This document shows, in pieces, positions 22,475-32,129 of a stretch of 64,000 nucleotides of DNA (within the stretch, counting starts at the first letter, position 1; each line of letters opens with the position of its first letter). A program made the translations under genes and the position numbers. The notes below the pieces were generated by a model, which saw only the letters and a list, made by a program, of their open reading frames with translations, made no database searches and had not been told where the DNA came from. Source of the DNA: an uncultured Spirochaetales bacterium. GTDB lineage: Bacteria > UBP6 > UBA1177. The stretch lies in assembly GCA_902774115.1 (NCBI GenBank), contig CACYHH010000007.1, forward strand, positions 1 to 64,000, written 5' to 3'.

Positions 22475-23233
22475 TTATAACACGCCGGTGTGTTTAAGAA
22501 GTTTATAAGTATTGAGAATTACAACTAGAACTCCGACAAGTCCGAGCATCAGCTTGACCGGGATTTTTTTGCAGAGATAAGCGCCGAGCGGTGCCGCGAT
22601 CATTCCGCCGATGATGAGACCGACGATAATCTGCGTGTAGTTTTTGAAGTCACCGATCATCGCTACAAACGTGGTTGTTTCGGCAATCGTTACGAAAAAC
22701 TCAGCCGTATTGACAGTGCCGATGGTTCTCGGAACATCGTGACCTGAAGCTAAAAGCGTGCTTGTTACGACCGGGCCCCAGCCGCCGCCGCCCATTGCAT
22801 CCGTAAAACCGCCTGCAAAACCGAGCGGGATAGTGTAGTTTCCGTATTCACGCGGCTTTCCCAACTTTCTGAAAATTTTGGAAAAGATAAATCCGCCCAT
22901 GATGAGAAGGTAAATATCGATCGCGATATCGAGTTCCCTGCTTTCAAAGTTGACAAGGAGATAGGCGCCGACGATCCCGCCTAAAATTCCGGTGAAAAGA
23001 AGACGGAAAAAAAGTCCTTTGTGGACATTTTTCATTTTGAGGTGCGAAAGCCCCGAAACGAGAGTCGTGAAAATCTCCGAAACGTGGACGCATGCGCTTG
23101 ATATCGCGCTCGGAACGCCGGCAGTCCTCAAAAATGTGTTGGAACTTACGCCGTAGCCCATGCCGAGCGAACCGTCTATCATTTCAGCAGCAAAACCGAG
23201 AAGAATGTAGATGATTATTTGAGCTGAAAACAT
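22475..23233 (-). CDS. TSUP-family (TauE/SafE) membrane transporter
   Basis: A 252-residue, about eight-helix protein of the sulfite exporter TauE/SafE family. It has the two family half-motifs, LLGFAAEMIDGSLGMGYG near the start and GFAGGFTDAMGGGGWGPVV in the second half. Family members move sulfite, sulfoacetate, sulfonates or other small anions; the substrate is not predictable here. It lies between cstA (15-base gap) and rimO on the same strand. Confidence 0.88.
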   Translation of the reverse strand: MFSAQIIIYILLGFAAEMIDGSLGMGYGVSSNTFLRTAGVPSAISSACVHVSEIFTTLVSGLSHLKMKNVHKGLFFRLLFTGILGGIVGAYLLVNFESRELDIAIDIYLLIMGGFIFSKIFRKLGKPREYGNYTIPLGFAGGFTDAMGGGGWGPVVTSTLLASGHDVPRTIGTVNTAEFFVTIAETTTFVAMIGDFKNYTQIIVGLIIGGMIAAPLGAYLCKKIPVKLMLGLVGVLVVILNTYKLLKHTGVL

Positions 23234-23248
23234 TTTGACTCCTTAAAA

Positions 23249-24892
23249 CTATGCTTTTTTAGCCGAACCGATTTTCTTGCAGCCTTCTATGATCATAAGA
23301 ACTGCAAGAACGACAAGGACGACAGCGACCGAACCAAGGAAGTAATTGGGAGCAGTTACAAAGTATTTCCAGATCATCCAGCAGAGTGCGAAAATCGTCA
23401 TGGCAAGCATGAAAACCGTCGCCCAGAGCGTATATCTGATAGGTTTGTTCTTCGAATAAAGGTAAGCGGTGAGTATTATGAAAACAAGTGCCGCAACAAG
23501 CTGGTTTGCCGCGCCGAAAAGAGGCCATACACTTGCCCACGAATCGGTAATGCCGAGCAGGAATGCCGGAATTATCGCGACTACCGTGTAGAAATACTTG
23601 TTCTGAAGTTTTGCGGGAAGTTTGTCGCCTACCATTTCGTTCGTGAGGAATCTCGCAAGTCTGACGCTTGTGTCGAGAGTCGTCATGATGAAGACGTTGA
23701 CGATAGTAACGCCGATGACAGGACCGACTTCACTGTTGAAAATAAAGTATGTAAGTCTGCCGAAACCGTTTCCGTAAACAGTGAGCGGGCCGCCTGACTT
23801 AAAAATATTCTGAAGCTGGCCGTCTCCGGTTCCCCATGTCAGAGCAGCACCTGCGATGATGACGCAGACGATACCGATGATCGTTTCCATGAGCATTCCG
23901 CCGAAACCGATGAACATCGCGTCTTTCTCTTTGTCAAGCTGTTTGGAAGTCGTTCCCGAAGCGATGATGCTGTGGAAACCCGAAACAGCGCCGCATGCAA
24001 TGATTATGAAAAGGAACGGAACGAGCGGTCCCTGAGCTGAATCTTTGAAAGTTTCTTCAATAATAAAAGGAGCGTTCATGTCGGGATGAACTACAATAAT
24101 CCCGATAAACGCCAGTGTTATGCCGATGATGAGGACCCAGCTTGAAATGTAGTCGCGCGGCTGGAGAAGGATCCAGACCGGTGTTACCGAAGCGACGACT
24201 CCGTAGATCATAAGAAGCGTGAACCAGATCTGATAAGCAGTCTTTTCCGTGCCGACCGTAATCGGGAACTTGAAGCCGAGCCAGATAAGGAAAATCAGTC
24301 CGGCGATCGCGATTATCGTGTTTGCCCAGAGAGGCAGCCATCTGTTTTTATTGATGACACCGAAAAGCATTGCAAGAGGAATGAGCGCGAAAGTCGGGAT
24401 AACAAGTTCAGCTTTTTTGATAAGCGATACTGTCGCCATATTGGCAAAGACCGAGATTACAAGGACGATCGTGAGCCAGACAAAAACCAGAAAGAGGAAT
24501 TTCGCCCGCTTTGAAACATATTTTTCCGCATTATCGGGAATACTTACTCCCTGATGGCGAACTGAGATCATAAGCGAAAGATAATCGTGGACCGCACCGA
24601 TGAAAACACCTGCGACAAGCAGCCATATCGCGGCAGGACCCCAGCCGAAGAATACTACAGCAGTGATCGGGCCTACGATCGGACCTGCACCTGCTATCGA
24701 GGAAAAGTGATGTCCGAAAAGGACGATCGAAGGAGCCGGATAAAAATCGACGCCGTCATTCATGGCATGCGACGGAGTCGGATTCTCATCAACGGGATCG
24801 ATAAGTTTCTTTTTAATTACGTTGTTACCATACCAGAAGTAAGCAACGATGACCCACAAAAGCGAAAAAACAAGAATGTAGATACTGTTCAT
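23249..24892 (-). CDS. cstA: Carbon starvation protein CstA-like transporter
   Basis: A 547-residue inner-membrane carrier of the CstA family, which takes up pyruvate or small peptides in the known cases. NPTPSHAMNDGVDFYPAPS, FGHHFSSIAGAGPIVGPI and FIGAVHDYLSLMISVRHQG are the conserved N-terminal blocks; many helices follow, with GFHSIIASGTTSKQLDKE. Shorter than E. coli CstA (701 residues), like the compact anaerobe form. Context with PFOR makes pyruvate a plausible substrate (inference). Promoter at 24924-24951. Confidence 0.92.
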   Translation of the reverse strand: MNSIYILVFSLLWVIVAYFWYGNNVIKKKLIDPVDENPTPSHAMNDGVDFYPAPSIVLFGHHFSSIAGAGPIVGPITAVVFFGWGPAAIWLLVAGVFIGAVHDYLSLMISVRHQGVSIPDNAEKYVSKRAKFLFLVFVWLTIVLVISVFANMATVSLIKKAELVIPTFALIPLAMLFGVINKNRWLPLWANTIIAIAGLIFLIWLGFKFPITVGTEKTAYQIWFTLLMIYGVVASVTPVWILLQPRDYISSWVLIIGITLAFIGIIVVHPDMNAPFIIEETFKDSAQGPLVPFLFIIIACGAVSGFHSIIASGTTSKQLDKEKDAMFIGFGGMLMETIIGIVCVIIAGAALTWGTGDGQLQNIFKSGGPLTVYGNGFGRLTYFIFNSEVGPVIGVTIVNVFIMTTLDTSVRLARFLTNEMVGDKLPAKLQNKYFYTVVAIIPAFLLGITDSWASVWPLFGAANQLVAALVFIILTAYLYSKNKPIRYTLWATVFMLAMTIFALCWMIWKYFVTAPNYFLGSVAVVLVVLAVLMIIEGCKKIGSAKKA

Positions 24893-24923
24893 TTTTCACC
24901 TCGAAAAATAAAAAAACCGGAGA

Positions 24924-24951
24924 ATTTTAATGAGAAGCCGAAAAAAAACAA
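24924..24951 (-). promoter_or_regulatory. Promoter of cstA
   Basis: Minus strand TTGTTT, 16-base spacer, TAAAAT, then TCTCCGG and TTTTTTTATTTTT before CGAGGTG and the ATG. Same architecture as 18936-18963 and 47522-47549. Confidence 0.7.
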
Positions 24952-24956
24952 GGTCT

Positions 24957-25030
24957 TGTCGTTACGACGTGACATCGTTACGTCGTGACGTTGTTTTATC
25001 GTGACGACGTAACGCCGTGACGACGTGACG
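24957..25030. repeat. Short inverted/direct repeat cluster invading the lnt 3' end
   Basis: Alternating units of the type CGTTACGACGTGAC / CGTGACGACGTAACG. TTACGTCGTGACG (24978-24990) pairs with CGTGACGACGTAA (25000-25012) with one mismatch across TTGTTTTAT. The cluster supplies the last ten or so codons and the stop of lnt. Confidence 0.55.
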
Positions 25031-26663
25031 CCGACGGCGCGCTCTTTCCCGTTTTTTTCTCTGTTCTTCCGAACCTGTCGAGCAGAAAAAGCCCGAAAGT
25101 GATGTAAACGAGCCAGATGAACCAGTTCCCGAATTTCTGGTAGACAGTATCGATTTTGTAAAGCGGAACTTTGCGGTTTATAGTCGTTCTTTCGAGAAAT
25201 CTGGTCGAATTTTCGCATGTTCCGTCTGGAAGGATAACTTCGCTGATCCCGACATTCGCGCTGCGGACTATCGTTCTTCCGGTTTCGACCGCGCGGAAAG
25301 GATAAAACATTCCATGCTGGAAGGTTTCGCTCGAATCACCGAACCACGCGTCGTTACTGATGTTGACTAAGATCTCAGCTCCGTTGTCAACAAAACCTGC
25401 GACGTTTTCGCTGAAAGTTCCGTCGTAGCAGATAAGGATCGACGCCTTGAAATCGCCGTAATCGTAGACTGTGTGTTCGGTTCCGCGGACAAAATCGCCG
25501 GAAAATTCGGGAATGAGTATCGAAAGTCCGAGCGAACGGAGAACTTTGCTGTAAGGAAGGTATTCCCCGAACGGCGCGAGTTTGATTTTCTTATAAATTT
25601 CGCGGATCTTTCCGTCCTGAACAAACCCTGCCGCGTTGTAGTAGCTCATATCTGTCCTGTCAACCATATCCAAACCGACGATCTGCTTCGGAAAGTTGTA
25701 AGCCCGCGGAAAATAGCGATCCATTACATAGTCGAAGTTGTCGAAACCTATAGGAATTCTGAGCGGCATCGCCGCTTCGTACCAGACTACAAGGTCGGTA
25801 TCGCGGTCAAAACTGTTAAGCTGTTCGACAAAAACATCGATCATCTGAAAAACCGTTTCCTCTTTGGCATTAATGTCGTACTGGTTTATCGCGGGCTGCA
25901 TCAGAGCGACTTTTATCTCTTTTTCTGGAACAGCTGACTTGAATGAAATCAGTTTGTAAGCCGAATAGGAAAAAAGTATGCAAAGCACGACTGCGAGAAC
26001 GATCCCCTCTTTTTTATCGTTCTTTTTGAAGAAAAGCGTGTAGGCGTAAAGCGAGATCCACACGATCATGAACGAAATTATGTAGACCGAACCCAACGAC
26101 GCCCATTGAAGGATGACTTTGTTCGAATACTGCGAATGACCGAGCGCCGCCCAGAAGAAATCAACAGGAAAAAATGTACGCAGAAATTCGACCGCAGTCC
26201 ATATCAGAGCGATAAACCACGGTTTGAGCGGAAGCGGAGAACCTTCTCCGGCGGTTATTGCAGCACCGAAAGTACCGGGGGCAGCCGGTCTTTTGGCAAA
26301 AAATCGGCAGAGAATAAAGAATAAAAGCCAGAAAGTGCCGAGGATCAGGAACATCAAAATCAGCGCAAGAATGCCTTCAACCACACCTAAACCGCCGTAA
26401 ACATTAAGAGAATAGAATATCCAGTAAAAAACGAAGGCATTTGCAGGCATCGTTATCAGATATACCGCCCAAACCTTCTTTTTGAATGTCTGACAGCTGT
26501 TCAAAACATGGAAAAAGAGCGGAAGCACCGGAAAAATCAGGACCCGGCCCATAAGCTGGTGCAGAAAAACAGGCTCGCTGCTGCCGGGAATAACGAACGG
26601 AAAACTGAGTGCAAAACAGAAAATGAAGAAAAAAGCTGCGGCAAAAATCTTTATTTTAGACAT
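24996..26663 (-). CDS. lnt: Apolipoprotein N-acyltransferase
   Basis: Transfers the third acyl chain to the N-terminal Cys of lipoproteins in the inner membrane, fitting the many lipoproteins of this window. About eight N-terminal helices are followed by a periplasmic nitrilase-like domain. The catalytic triad is recognisable as Glu in DLVVWYEAAMPLR, Lys in IKLAPFGEYLPYSK and Cys in ASILICYDGTFSE, with NISNDAWFGDS following. 555 residues, slightly long. The last residues (ASRRHGVTSSR) are encoded by the repeat at 24957-25030 and are probably not ancestral. Directly abuts ybeY. Confidence 0.93.
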   Translation of the reverse strand: MSKIKIFAAAFFFIFCFALSFPFVIPGSSEPVFLHQLMGRVLIFPVLPLFFHVLNSCQTFKKKVWAVYLITMPANAFVFYWIFYSLNVYGGLGVVEGILALILMFLILGTFWLLFFILCRFFAKRPAAPGTFGAAITAGEGSPLPLKPWFIALIWTAVEFLRTFFPVDFFWAALGHSQYSNKVILQWASLGSVYIISFMIVWISLYAYTLFFKKNDKKEGIVLAVVLCILFSYSAYKLISFKSAVPEKEIKVALMQPAINQYDINAKEETVFQMIDVFVEQLNSFDRDTDLVVWYEAAMPLRIPIGFDNFDYVMDRYFPRAYNFPKQIVGLDMVDRTDMSYYNAAGFVQDGKIREIYKKIKLAPFGEYLPYSKVLRSLGLSILIPEFSGDFVRGTEHTVYDYGDFKASILICYDGTFSENVAGFVDNGAEILVNISNDAWFGDSSETFQHGMFYPFRAVETGRTIVRSANVGISEVILPDGTCENSTRFLERTTINRKVPLYKIDTVYQKFGNWFIWLVYITFGLFLLDRFGRTEKKTGKSAPSASRRHGVTSSR

Positions 26664-27134
26664 TTACTCTTCGCCGCGCCCTTTCCACTGAGGAAAAATC
26701 TGCTTCATAACCACGATCTCGGCATCACGCATCTTTGCACGTTCCGCCGCTTTGTGATGATCGAAACCCAAAAGGTGAAGAATGCCGTGAACGACCATAA
26801 AAATCATCTCCTCTTCAAAAGTCGTTCCGTATTTTTCGGCATGACTTGCTACAACATCCGTGCAGATAAAGATGTCACCGAGAAGAAACGGCGCGTATTC
26901 GGCTCCCTCACCTTCTGCAAAAGCGAAGGAAATAACATCGGTCGCACGGTCTATATGCCTGTAATTATTATTTATTTCACGGATTCCTTCTTCATCGGTA
27001 AAAATCACCGAAACCTCGTAGGGATCTGTCGATTTCAGATTTTTGTATTTCAGCGCAAGTTTGATCGCTTTGCGCATACCGGCTTTCAAACCGCCTGGCG
27101 CGTAACTGCATTCCGAAAAAAACGCTGTTTTCAT
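26664..27134 (-). CDS. ybeY: Endoribonuclease YbeY (16S rRNA maturation)
   Basis: Single-strand-specific metal-dependent RNase needed for 16S rRNA 3' processing and ribosome quality control. The zinc motif VVHGILHLLGFDHHKA (HGxLHLxGFDH) and the upstream NNNYRHIDRATDVISFAF block are diagnostic. 156 residues. It overlaps the upstream HD-domain gene by four bases and abuts lnt, so pgpH-ybeY-lnt is one operon. A PgpH-like gene beside ybeY is a widely kept arrangement. Confidence 0.95.
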   Translation of the reverse strand: MKTAFFSECSYAPGGLKAGMRKAIKLALKYKNLKSTDPYEVSVIFTDEEGIREINNNYRHIDRATDVISFAFAEGEGAEYAPFLLGDIFICTDVVASHAEKYGTTFEEEMIFMVVHGILHLLGFDHHKAAERAKMRDAEIVVMKQIFPQWKGRGEE

Positions 27135-29776
27135 TTGGTCTCCTGTTCCTTCTGCTCAGCTGCTGCAGACGGTTCCTTAACAACCTTGTCCTGCGGATAT
27201 TTGACCCTGCCGTGATATATTCCGGAGAATGTATTTACAAGCGAATCTTCTATCGTTTGAAGGTCTTTAGTCGTAATATTGCAGTGAACAAACTGATTTT
27301 CCCTGATTTTTCCGGCTATTATCTCCTGAACCCTTGTTTTGATGCCGTTTTCAGTCTTTTTATCCAGCGAACGGATCGCAGCTTCGCAACTGTCGGCAAT
27401 CATAAGGAGTGCAGTCTCTCTCGAACGAGGCGATGGACCTGCATACTTGAATTCCGCTTCAGAAACATTGGGATCAGCCTCTTTCGCCTTTTTGTAGAAA
27501 TATCCGACGAGCGTCGTGCCGTGATGCTCGACTATCGCCGATTCTATCTCTTCTCCGAGATGGTATTTTTTTGCAAGCTCAAGACCGTATTTTACGTGGT
27601 TCGTTATTATTCTTGCAGACATAGTCGGACGGTAGTTGTCGTGCGCGTTCTTTCTGTCCCGCTGGTTTTCAGTAAAATATTCGGGTCTTTCGAGCTTTCC
27701 GATGTCGTGGAAGTAAGCCATGACTTTGCATTTAAGCGGATTAAGCCCGAGTTCACGGGCAGCGACTTCGACAAGCGACGCGACCGTAAGCGAATGCTGG
27801 TATGTTCCGTTGGCATATACCGACATCTGCTTGATGAGTTCGTTACTCATAGTCGAATAACCGACATATTTTATGTTCGTGACATAATCCAAAGTCGATT
27901 CAAAAAGCGGGATCATTATCGTAAGCAGACCGCCGGAAAGCAATGCCGAAACAAACGCACACACGATGGCTGCAAAAACATGGATACCGCTGTGATTCAA
28001 AGAAAAATCAAGCATACCTACAACAAGAGCCAGCCCCATCGAAAAAATCGAAAATTTGAAAGTCTGCCACATGATCTGACCGGAAGATTCGACGTGGAAA
28101 ATGATATACATGAAAATCAGCGAACCGAAGAGGTAAAAAACAGGAATGAAGTAGTTTTCCGGGAACAGCATCGTGAGCACTGCCGAAAGAACAAAGAGAA
28201 AAAAACAGGCCGTTTCGGTATTGACCAGAACCCTCACCGCAGCGACGAAAAACGGCAGCGGGAAGAAAAAATATATCGCCTTGTTGTCATAGGCGACTTC
28301 CTGAATCCACGGCATCGCGTAGCGCAGAAGGAACAGCGACATGAACATCAGCAAAGTCATCAGCAGCAGATCCTTGTTGCGGTATCTGAATTTGCCAATC
28401 GAGCGGGTGAAAACAAGAAAAACTATTGAAACAAACGCCGCGATATAAAAGAAATTGCCGACAAAGAAATGTTCTCCCGAAATGTTGTCGGACTGTTCCT
28501 GCATTACTTTGAAAACTTCGATATCTTCTTTAGTGATAACCGCCTTCGATGAAATGACGCGCTCGCCTCTCGCAATCTTCCGTTCAGACTTCGGAGCGTT
28601 GTTCTTGGCTTCGATTTTGTTAAATTCGGTGATTTCGGAATTGTAGAAAATCGAATCCTTCATCGTCCATGTTCCGACCTCTGCGACTGTTTCAAAGCCG
28701 TGATCCGTAAAATCGGACATGTTAAGTTTATCCTTCATGTGAAGAATCTCGGCTTTGAGAGCCTGGGAATTTATTATTTTACCGGTCTGAATGAAAAACG
28801 AGTTGATCTTTATCGCATCAGATGCCGCTTCCTGGGAATATGAATCCTTTTTCCTGACGACAATATGCTTCGGAACGTAGTCTGCCGGTATCCCTTCCCG
28901 CAGGATGTAGTAGTCGTTCTGGTTGAAGTAGTCTGAAATTTCGGCAATAGCGTCCGGAATGCGGGCCGGAAAAATGTTTTCGGCAAGTTCCCTAAAAACG
29001 TAGTTTGAAAGTGGCGTACCGATTATACGCTCGAAATCGCTCCGTTTTTTAAGAAAAAGAGCCGGGAGCCCCGTTTTAAATTCACGAAGATCGCTGTTTT
29101 TGCCAGAATTTATGACATAATCGGCAAGAATGTCCTGGAATTCAGGCGGAAACGGAAGATTTTTCGCTGTGATAGTCTCTTTTATGTTCTCTCTCGCAGC
29201 ATCGCGCATCATTTTGAACGCTTCGCCGAGAGCTTCTAAATTTTTCCTCTGATCAACGAAATCATAGGTATTAGGCACGTCCTTCTGAGCCCTTTCCTGA
29301 TTTTTCGAAGTCTCTTCCTCGTTGACTATTACGTAGTCCTTGTCAGCGATTATCGAATGGTCAATAGTGTGACCGATATTTCTTTCATCCACAGGATAAT
29401 TTTCTTTTCCGGAATCGGGGATCAGAATCCATGAAAGAAAAAGCGTAAAAACGAAAAATATTATAAAACGCGACTTCGTGTCATTCTGACGCAGCCACCC
29501 GACATATTTTTCAGAAAAATCATCGAATTTTTCAAGCAGGGTGACATAGTAAAATATCGACGAAAACACGAACCAGACCATGAGCTGAGGCGAAGAATCG
29601 CGCCTTTTCTGCCACGAATCATAGATTTTATATGGTTTTTCGAACTTGCTGAACCGCCAGCGGAAAATATCCTCATCTTCGTTTTCAGATGACTTTTCTA
29701 TAATGAATTTCAGCTTTTTGAACTCTTTTACGAGCCTGACATTCAGATTGTCGTTTGTCTCTCTTAAACTTTCCAT
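27131..29776 (-). CDS. 7TM-HD protein, PgpH-like cyclic-di-AMP phosphodiesterase candidate
   Basis: An 881-residue membrane protein in the order of the PgpH family. A cytosolic start and first helix (FIIFFVFTLFLSWILIP) are followed by a large extracytoplasmic domain (to about 445), a seven-helix bundle (about 445-655) and a cytosolic HD phosphohydrolase domain. Metal residues are in YQHSLTVASLVEVAARELG and AYFHDIGKLERPEYFTENQ. Listeria PgpH hydrolyses c-di-AMP; transfer of that function here is inference, and no diadenylate cyclase gene is in the window. CATAAT followed by GCCCCG and TTTTTT lies just upstream (29791-29808). Confidence 0.88.
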   Translation of the reverse strand: MESLRETNDNLNVRLVKEFKKLKFIIEKSSENEDEDIFRWRFSKFEKPYKIYDSWQKRRDSSPQLMVWFVFSSIFYYVTLLEKFDDFSEKYVGWLRQNDTKSRFIIFFVFTLFLSWILIPDSGKENYPVDERNIGHTIDHSIIADKDYVIVNEEETSKNQERAQKDVPNTYDFVDQRKNLEALGEAFKMMRDAARENIKETITAKNLPFPPEFQDILADYVINSGKNSDLREFKTGLPALFLKKRSDFERIIGTPLSNYVFRELAENIFPARIPDAIAEISDYFNQNDYYILREGIPADYVPKHIVVRKKDSYSQEAASDAIKINSFFIQTGKIINSQALKAEILHMKDKLNMSDFTDHGFETVAEVGTWTMKDSIFYNSEITEFNKIEAKNNAPKSERKIARGERVISSKAVITKEDIEVFKVMQEQSDNISGEHFFVGNFFYIAAFVSIVFLVFTRSIGKFRYRNKDLLLMTLLMFMSLFLLRYAMPWIQEVAYDNKAIYFFFPLPFFVAAVRVLVNTETACFFLFVLSAVLTMLFPENYFIPVFYLFGSLIFMYIIFHVESSGQIMWQTFKFSIFSMGLALVVGMLDFSLNHSGIHVFAAIVCAFVSALLSGGLLTIMIPLFESTLDYVTNIKYVGYSTMSNELIKQMSVYANGTYQHSLTVASLVEVAARELGLNPLKCKVMAYFHDIGKLERPEYFTENQRDRKNAHDNYRPTMSARIITNHVKYGLELAKKYHLGEEIESAIVEHHGTTLVGYFYKKAKEADPNVSEAEFKYAGPSPRSRETALLMIADSCEAAIRSLDKKTENGIKTRVQEIIAGKIRENQFVHCNITTKDLQTIEDSLVNTFSGIYHGRVKYPQDKVVKEPSAAAEQKEQETK

Positions 29777-29827
29777 TCTTCTCCGCAGACAAAAAACGGG
29801 GCATTATGAACCAAAACGCCTTTCAAG

Positions 29828-32056
29828 TCAATTCTCTGTTTCAAGAAGCTGACCTTGGAATATTCCTGAATTTTTGATGAAAAATACCGCCTTGAGAGGT
29901 TCCGCAAAAATTTCGAGCTTTTTCGCGTAATCCTCTTCCTCTCCTTTTGCAGGAGTATTCAGTCCGAGGAAAACGACATCCGCTCCGCTGCTTACCCGGC
30001 TGAGGACATGCTCAAAAAGTTCATCTTTTTCCTTAATGATTATCATAGGTTCGGCACTTATTCTCGAATCTGCCGAAAGTTTTCTGAGTTCCGCCTCCGC
30101 GCCATCTTTTTCCGATTCGTCCGAAACCATTCGAAGAAGTTTGATGACAGCATCGTCCCACGCCGGAGATTTCGTAAGAAGATAAGCTAAAAGCAGCATC
30201 AGATCGCCGTTTCTCTGCAAACCGCCCCACCAGACATGAATTGTTTTCTGCGAATTTTTGACATTGAAATCCTGCGAAACCTTGCCGATTACCGTCGATT
30301 TTTTAAGTGTAGCCATCCGGCGCATGACCGAAAGATAACACGGCAGATATTTTTCCACATCGTCAGGCCAGCACATCATTATCGTGTTCGAGCGCAGACC
30401 CGCAATTCCGTTTGACTGAACCGCAGCAAGGATTCCCTCTTCGAAATTTTCCATGACAGTCAATTCAGGAAAAACCGAAAGAGAGTGTTTTTTGTAAAAA
30501 TTCTCCATAAAATCGACTTCTTTCTCGATTTCGAGGTTCTCTTCGCCGAGTCTGCCGAATATGATTTTCGTGACAGTGACTATTCCGCTGCTGAGACCGA
30601 AATCGGAAGCAAATCCGACAAGTTTTATCTGTTTTTCGTTGTCGTTTATGAAAACCTGAATGTAGGGACGCCAGTTTCTCGGAGTCATTTTGAGGTCTTT
30701 CAGCTGAACCAGCGAATTTTTGATGAGATTTTCGTAAACACCGCGCCTTGCGTCACCGACTGCAGAATTTTGCGCAGCGACACGTCTCAGAATGAAGTAA
30801 AGTATCACTTCGATGATTATCGCGACTACGCTGAGCATAGGATCAATGAGGAACATTACGATTATGCAGGCGATGCCGCCGACAAGACTGATGACCGCAG
30901 GAATTTTGAACTGCGGCCGCCATGAAGGTTCGTTGCTGAGCGTTTCAAGCGCCGCCGTTATGTTGACAATACCGTAAACCGTAAGGAAAAATATGGTAAG
31001 GATCGAAGCTACCGTGTTGAGATCTCCGAGAAAAACCGCTCCGCAGGCAATAAGCAGAGAAAGCGCAAACGACGCGTACTCCCCTTTTTTCGACTTCAGA
31101 AAACCGAGAGCTTTTTTGTTTCCGACCTGATCGCACGCCATCGCGATAAAAGTCCGCGGCGCACCGAGCATAGATCCCACAGCACTTGAAAAAATCGCTC
31201 CGAAAAGCCCCGGAAGTATTACGATATTGCCGTTTACAGGTGAAATTCTCGACCAGATCATCGGATCTTTCAGCATTTCAGGATCAGATGTAGAACCCAT
31301 TGAAAGGAAAAGCGGAAGAGTGATATAAAAGGCAAAACCGGTGAGAGTCGCCGCGATCGCGCCGATCGGAATTGATTTCTGAGGATTTTCAAGATCGCCT
31401 GAAAGTCCCAAGCCCGCCATAATGCCGCTTACAGCCGGGAAAAATATCGCCATCGCCGTAAAAAACGAAAGTTCACCGTGTTTTTGGAAAATTTCACCGG
31501 CACTTGCCGGAAAAGTCGAAAAACAATCGGTGAAACTTCCTTTCATAAAGGCGCCGATTATCAGGAAAAGTATTGAAACCGCTACGAAAATCATAACCGG
31601 GATCTGGGTTTTCATCGCAAAACCGGCACCGATGAAAGAAACTGCCGCAACAACCGCGATTATTCCGAAAGTAACCGCATAAAGCGAAAACGAAGTCTCG
31701 AAAAGCATCTTTATGACTTCGGCGAGACCGAACGAATAGAGCGTTATCGAAAGCGCCTGAGAAAGAAAAAGAGGAAGTCCGACAGCACCGCCGATTTCAA
31801 AGCCCAAACTTCTCGAAACAATGTAGTAAGCTCCCCCTACACCCACTTTTTTGTTGGTTGCAATAGATGAAAACGAGAGGGTTGTTATTAAAGTTATCGA
31901 ATTTGATATAAGAACAATAAAAACCATCGGCCAGAGCCCGACAGTTCCGACAAGACTTCCGGCACGCATATACATAATGACACCGAAAATCGTGAGGATC
32001 GTCGGGGTATAAACACCTAAAAAAGTTCCGAGTTTTTTATTTTCACCTTTTTCCAT
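29828..32056 (-). CDS. SLC12-like cation-chloride cotransporter / APC-superfamily permease
   Basis: A 742-residue protein with twelve N-terminal helices of the APC fold, starting KLGTFLGVYTPTILTIFGVIMYMR, typical of the SLC12-type family, with GGAYYIVSRSLGFEIGGAVG. The C-terminal ~290 residues form a soluble SLC12-like domain (NSLVQLKDLKMTPRNWRPYI; VFLGLNTP near the end). Bacterial members are thought to move cations with chloride or amino acids; the substrate is unknown. The ATG at 32056 is chosen because AGAGG sits six bases before it. The ATG two codons upstream directly abuts that Shine-Dalgarno. TATAAT lies at 32087-32092. Confidence 0.88.
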   Translation of the reverse strand: MEKGENKKLGTFLGVYTPTILTIFGVIMYMRAGSLVGTVGLWPMVFIVLISNSITLITTLSFSSIATNKKVGVGGAYYIVSRSLGFEIGGAVGLPLFLSQALSITLYSFGLAEVIKMLFETSFSLYAVTFGIIAVVAAVSFIGAGFAMKTQIPVMIFVAVSILFLIIGAFMKGSFTDCFSTFPASAGEIFQKHGELSFFTAMAIFFPAVSGIMAGLGLSGDLENPQKSIPIGAIAATLTGFAFYITLPLFLSMGSTSDPEMLKDPMIWSRISPVNGNIVILPGLFGAIFSSAVGSMLGAPRTFIAMACDQVGNKKALGFLKSKKGEYASFALSLLIACGAVFLGDLNTVASILTIFFLTVYGIVNITAALETLSNEPSWRPQFKIPAVISLVGGIACIIVMFLIDPMLSVVAIIIEVILYFILRRVAAQNSAVGDARRGVYENLIKNSLVQLKDLKMTPRNWRPYIQVFINDNEKQIKLVGFASDFGLSSGIVTVTKIIFGRLGEENLEIEKEVDFMENFYKKHSLSVFPELTVMENFEEGILAAVQSNGIAGLRSNTIMMCWPDDVEKYLPCYLSVMRRMATLKKSTVIGKVSQDFNVKNSQKTIHVWWGGLQRNGDLMLLLAYLLTKSPAWDDAVIKLLRMVSDESEKDGAEAELRKLSADSRISAEPMIIIKEKDELFEHVLSRVSSGADVVFLGLNTPAKGEEEDYAKKLEIFAEPLKAVFFIKNSGIFQGQLLETEN

Positions 32057-32129
32057 AGTCATCCTCTAAAAAACAAAACTGCGGCATTATAATAAGATTT
32101 TTAAAAATTACGATTCTTTAACTCTCTTT

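Noticed and set aside
24957-25030. Possible CRISPR or origin-like iteron array
   Set aside because: Units are overlapping inverted and direct fragments without regular spacing, and no replication initiator gene is nearby.
27212-28429. 405-codon plus-strand open frame
   Set aside because: Antisense to the HD domain of the PgpH-like gene; no homology and basic/aromatic composition typical of shadows. The long frames at 38117-39229 and 59165-60415 on the minus strand were rejected for the same reason.
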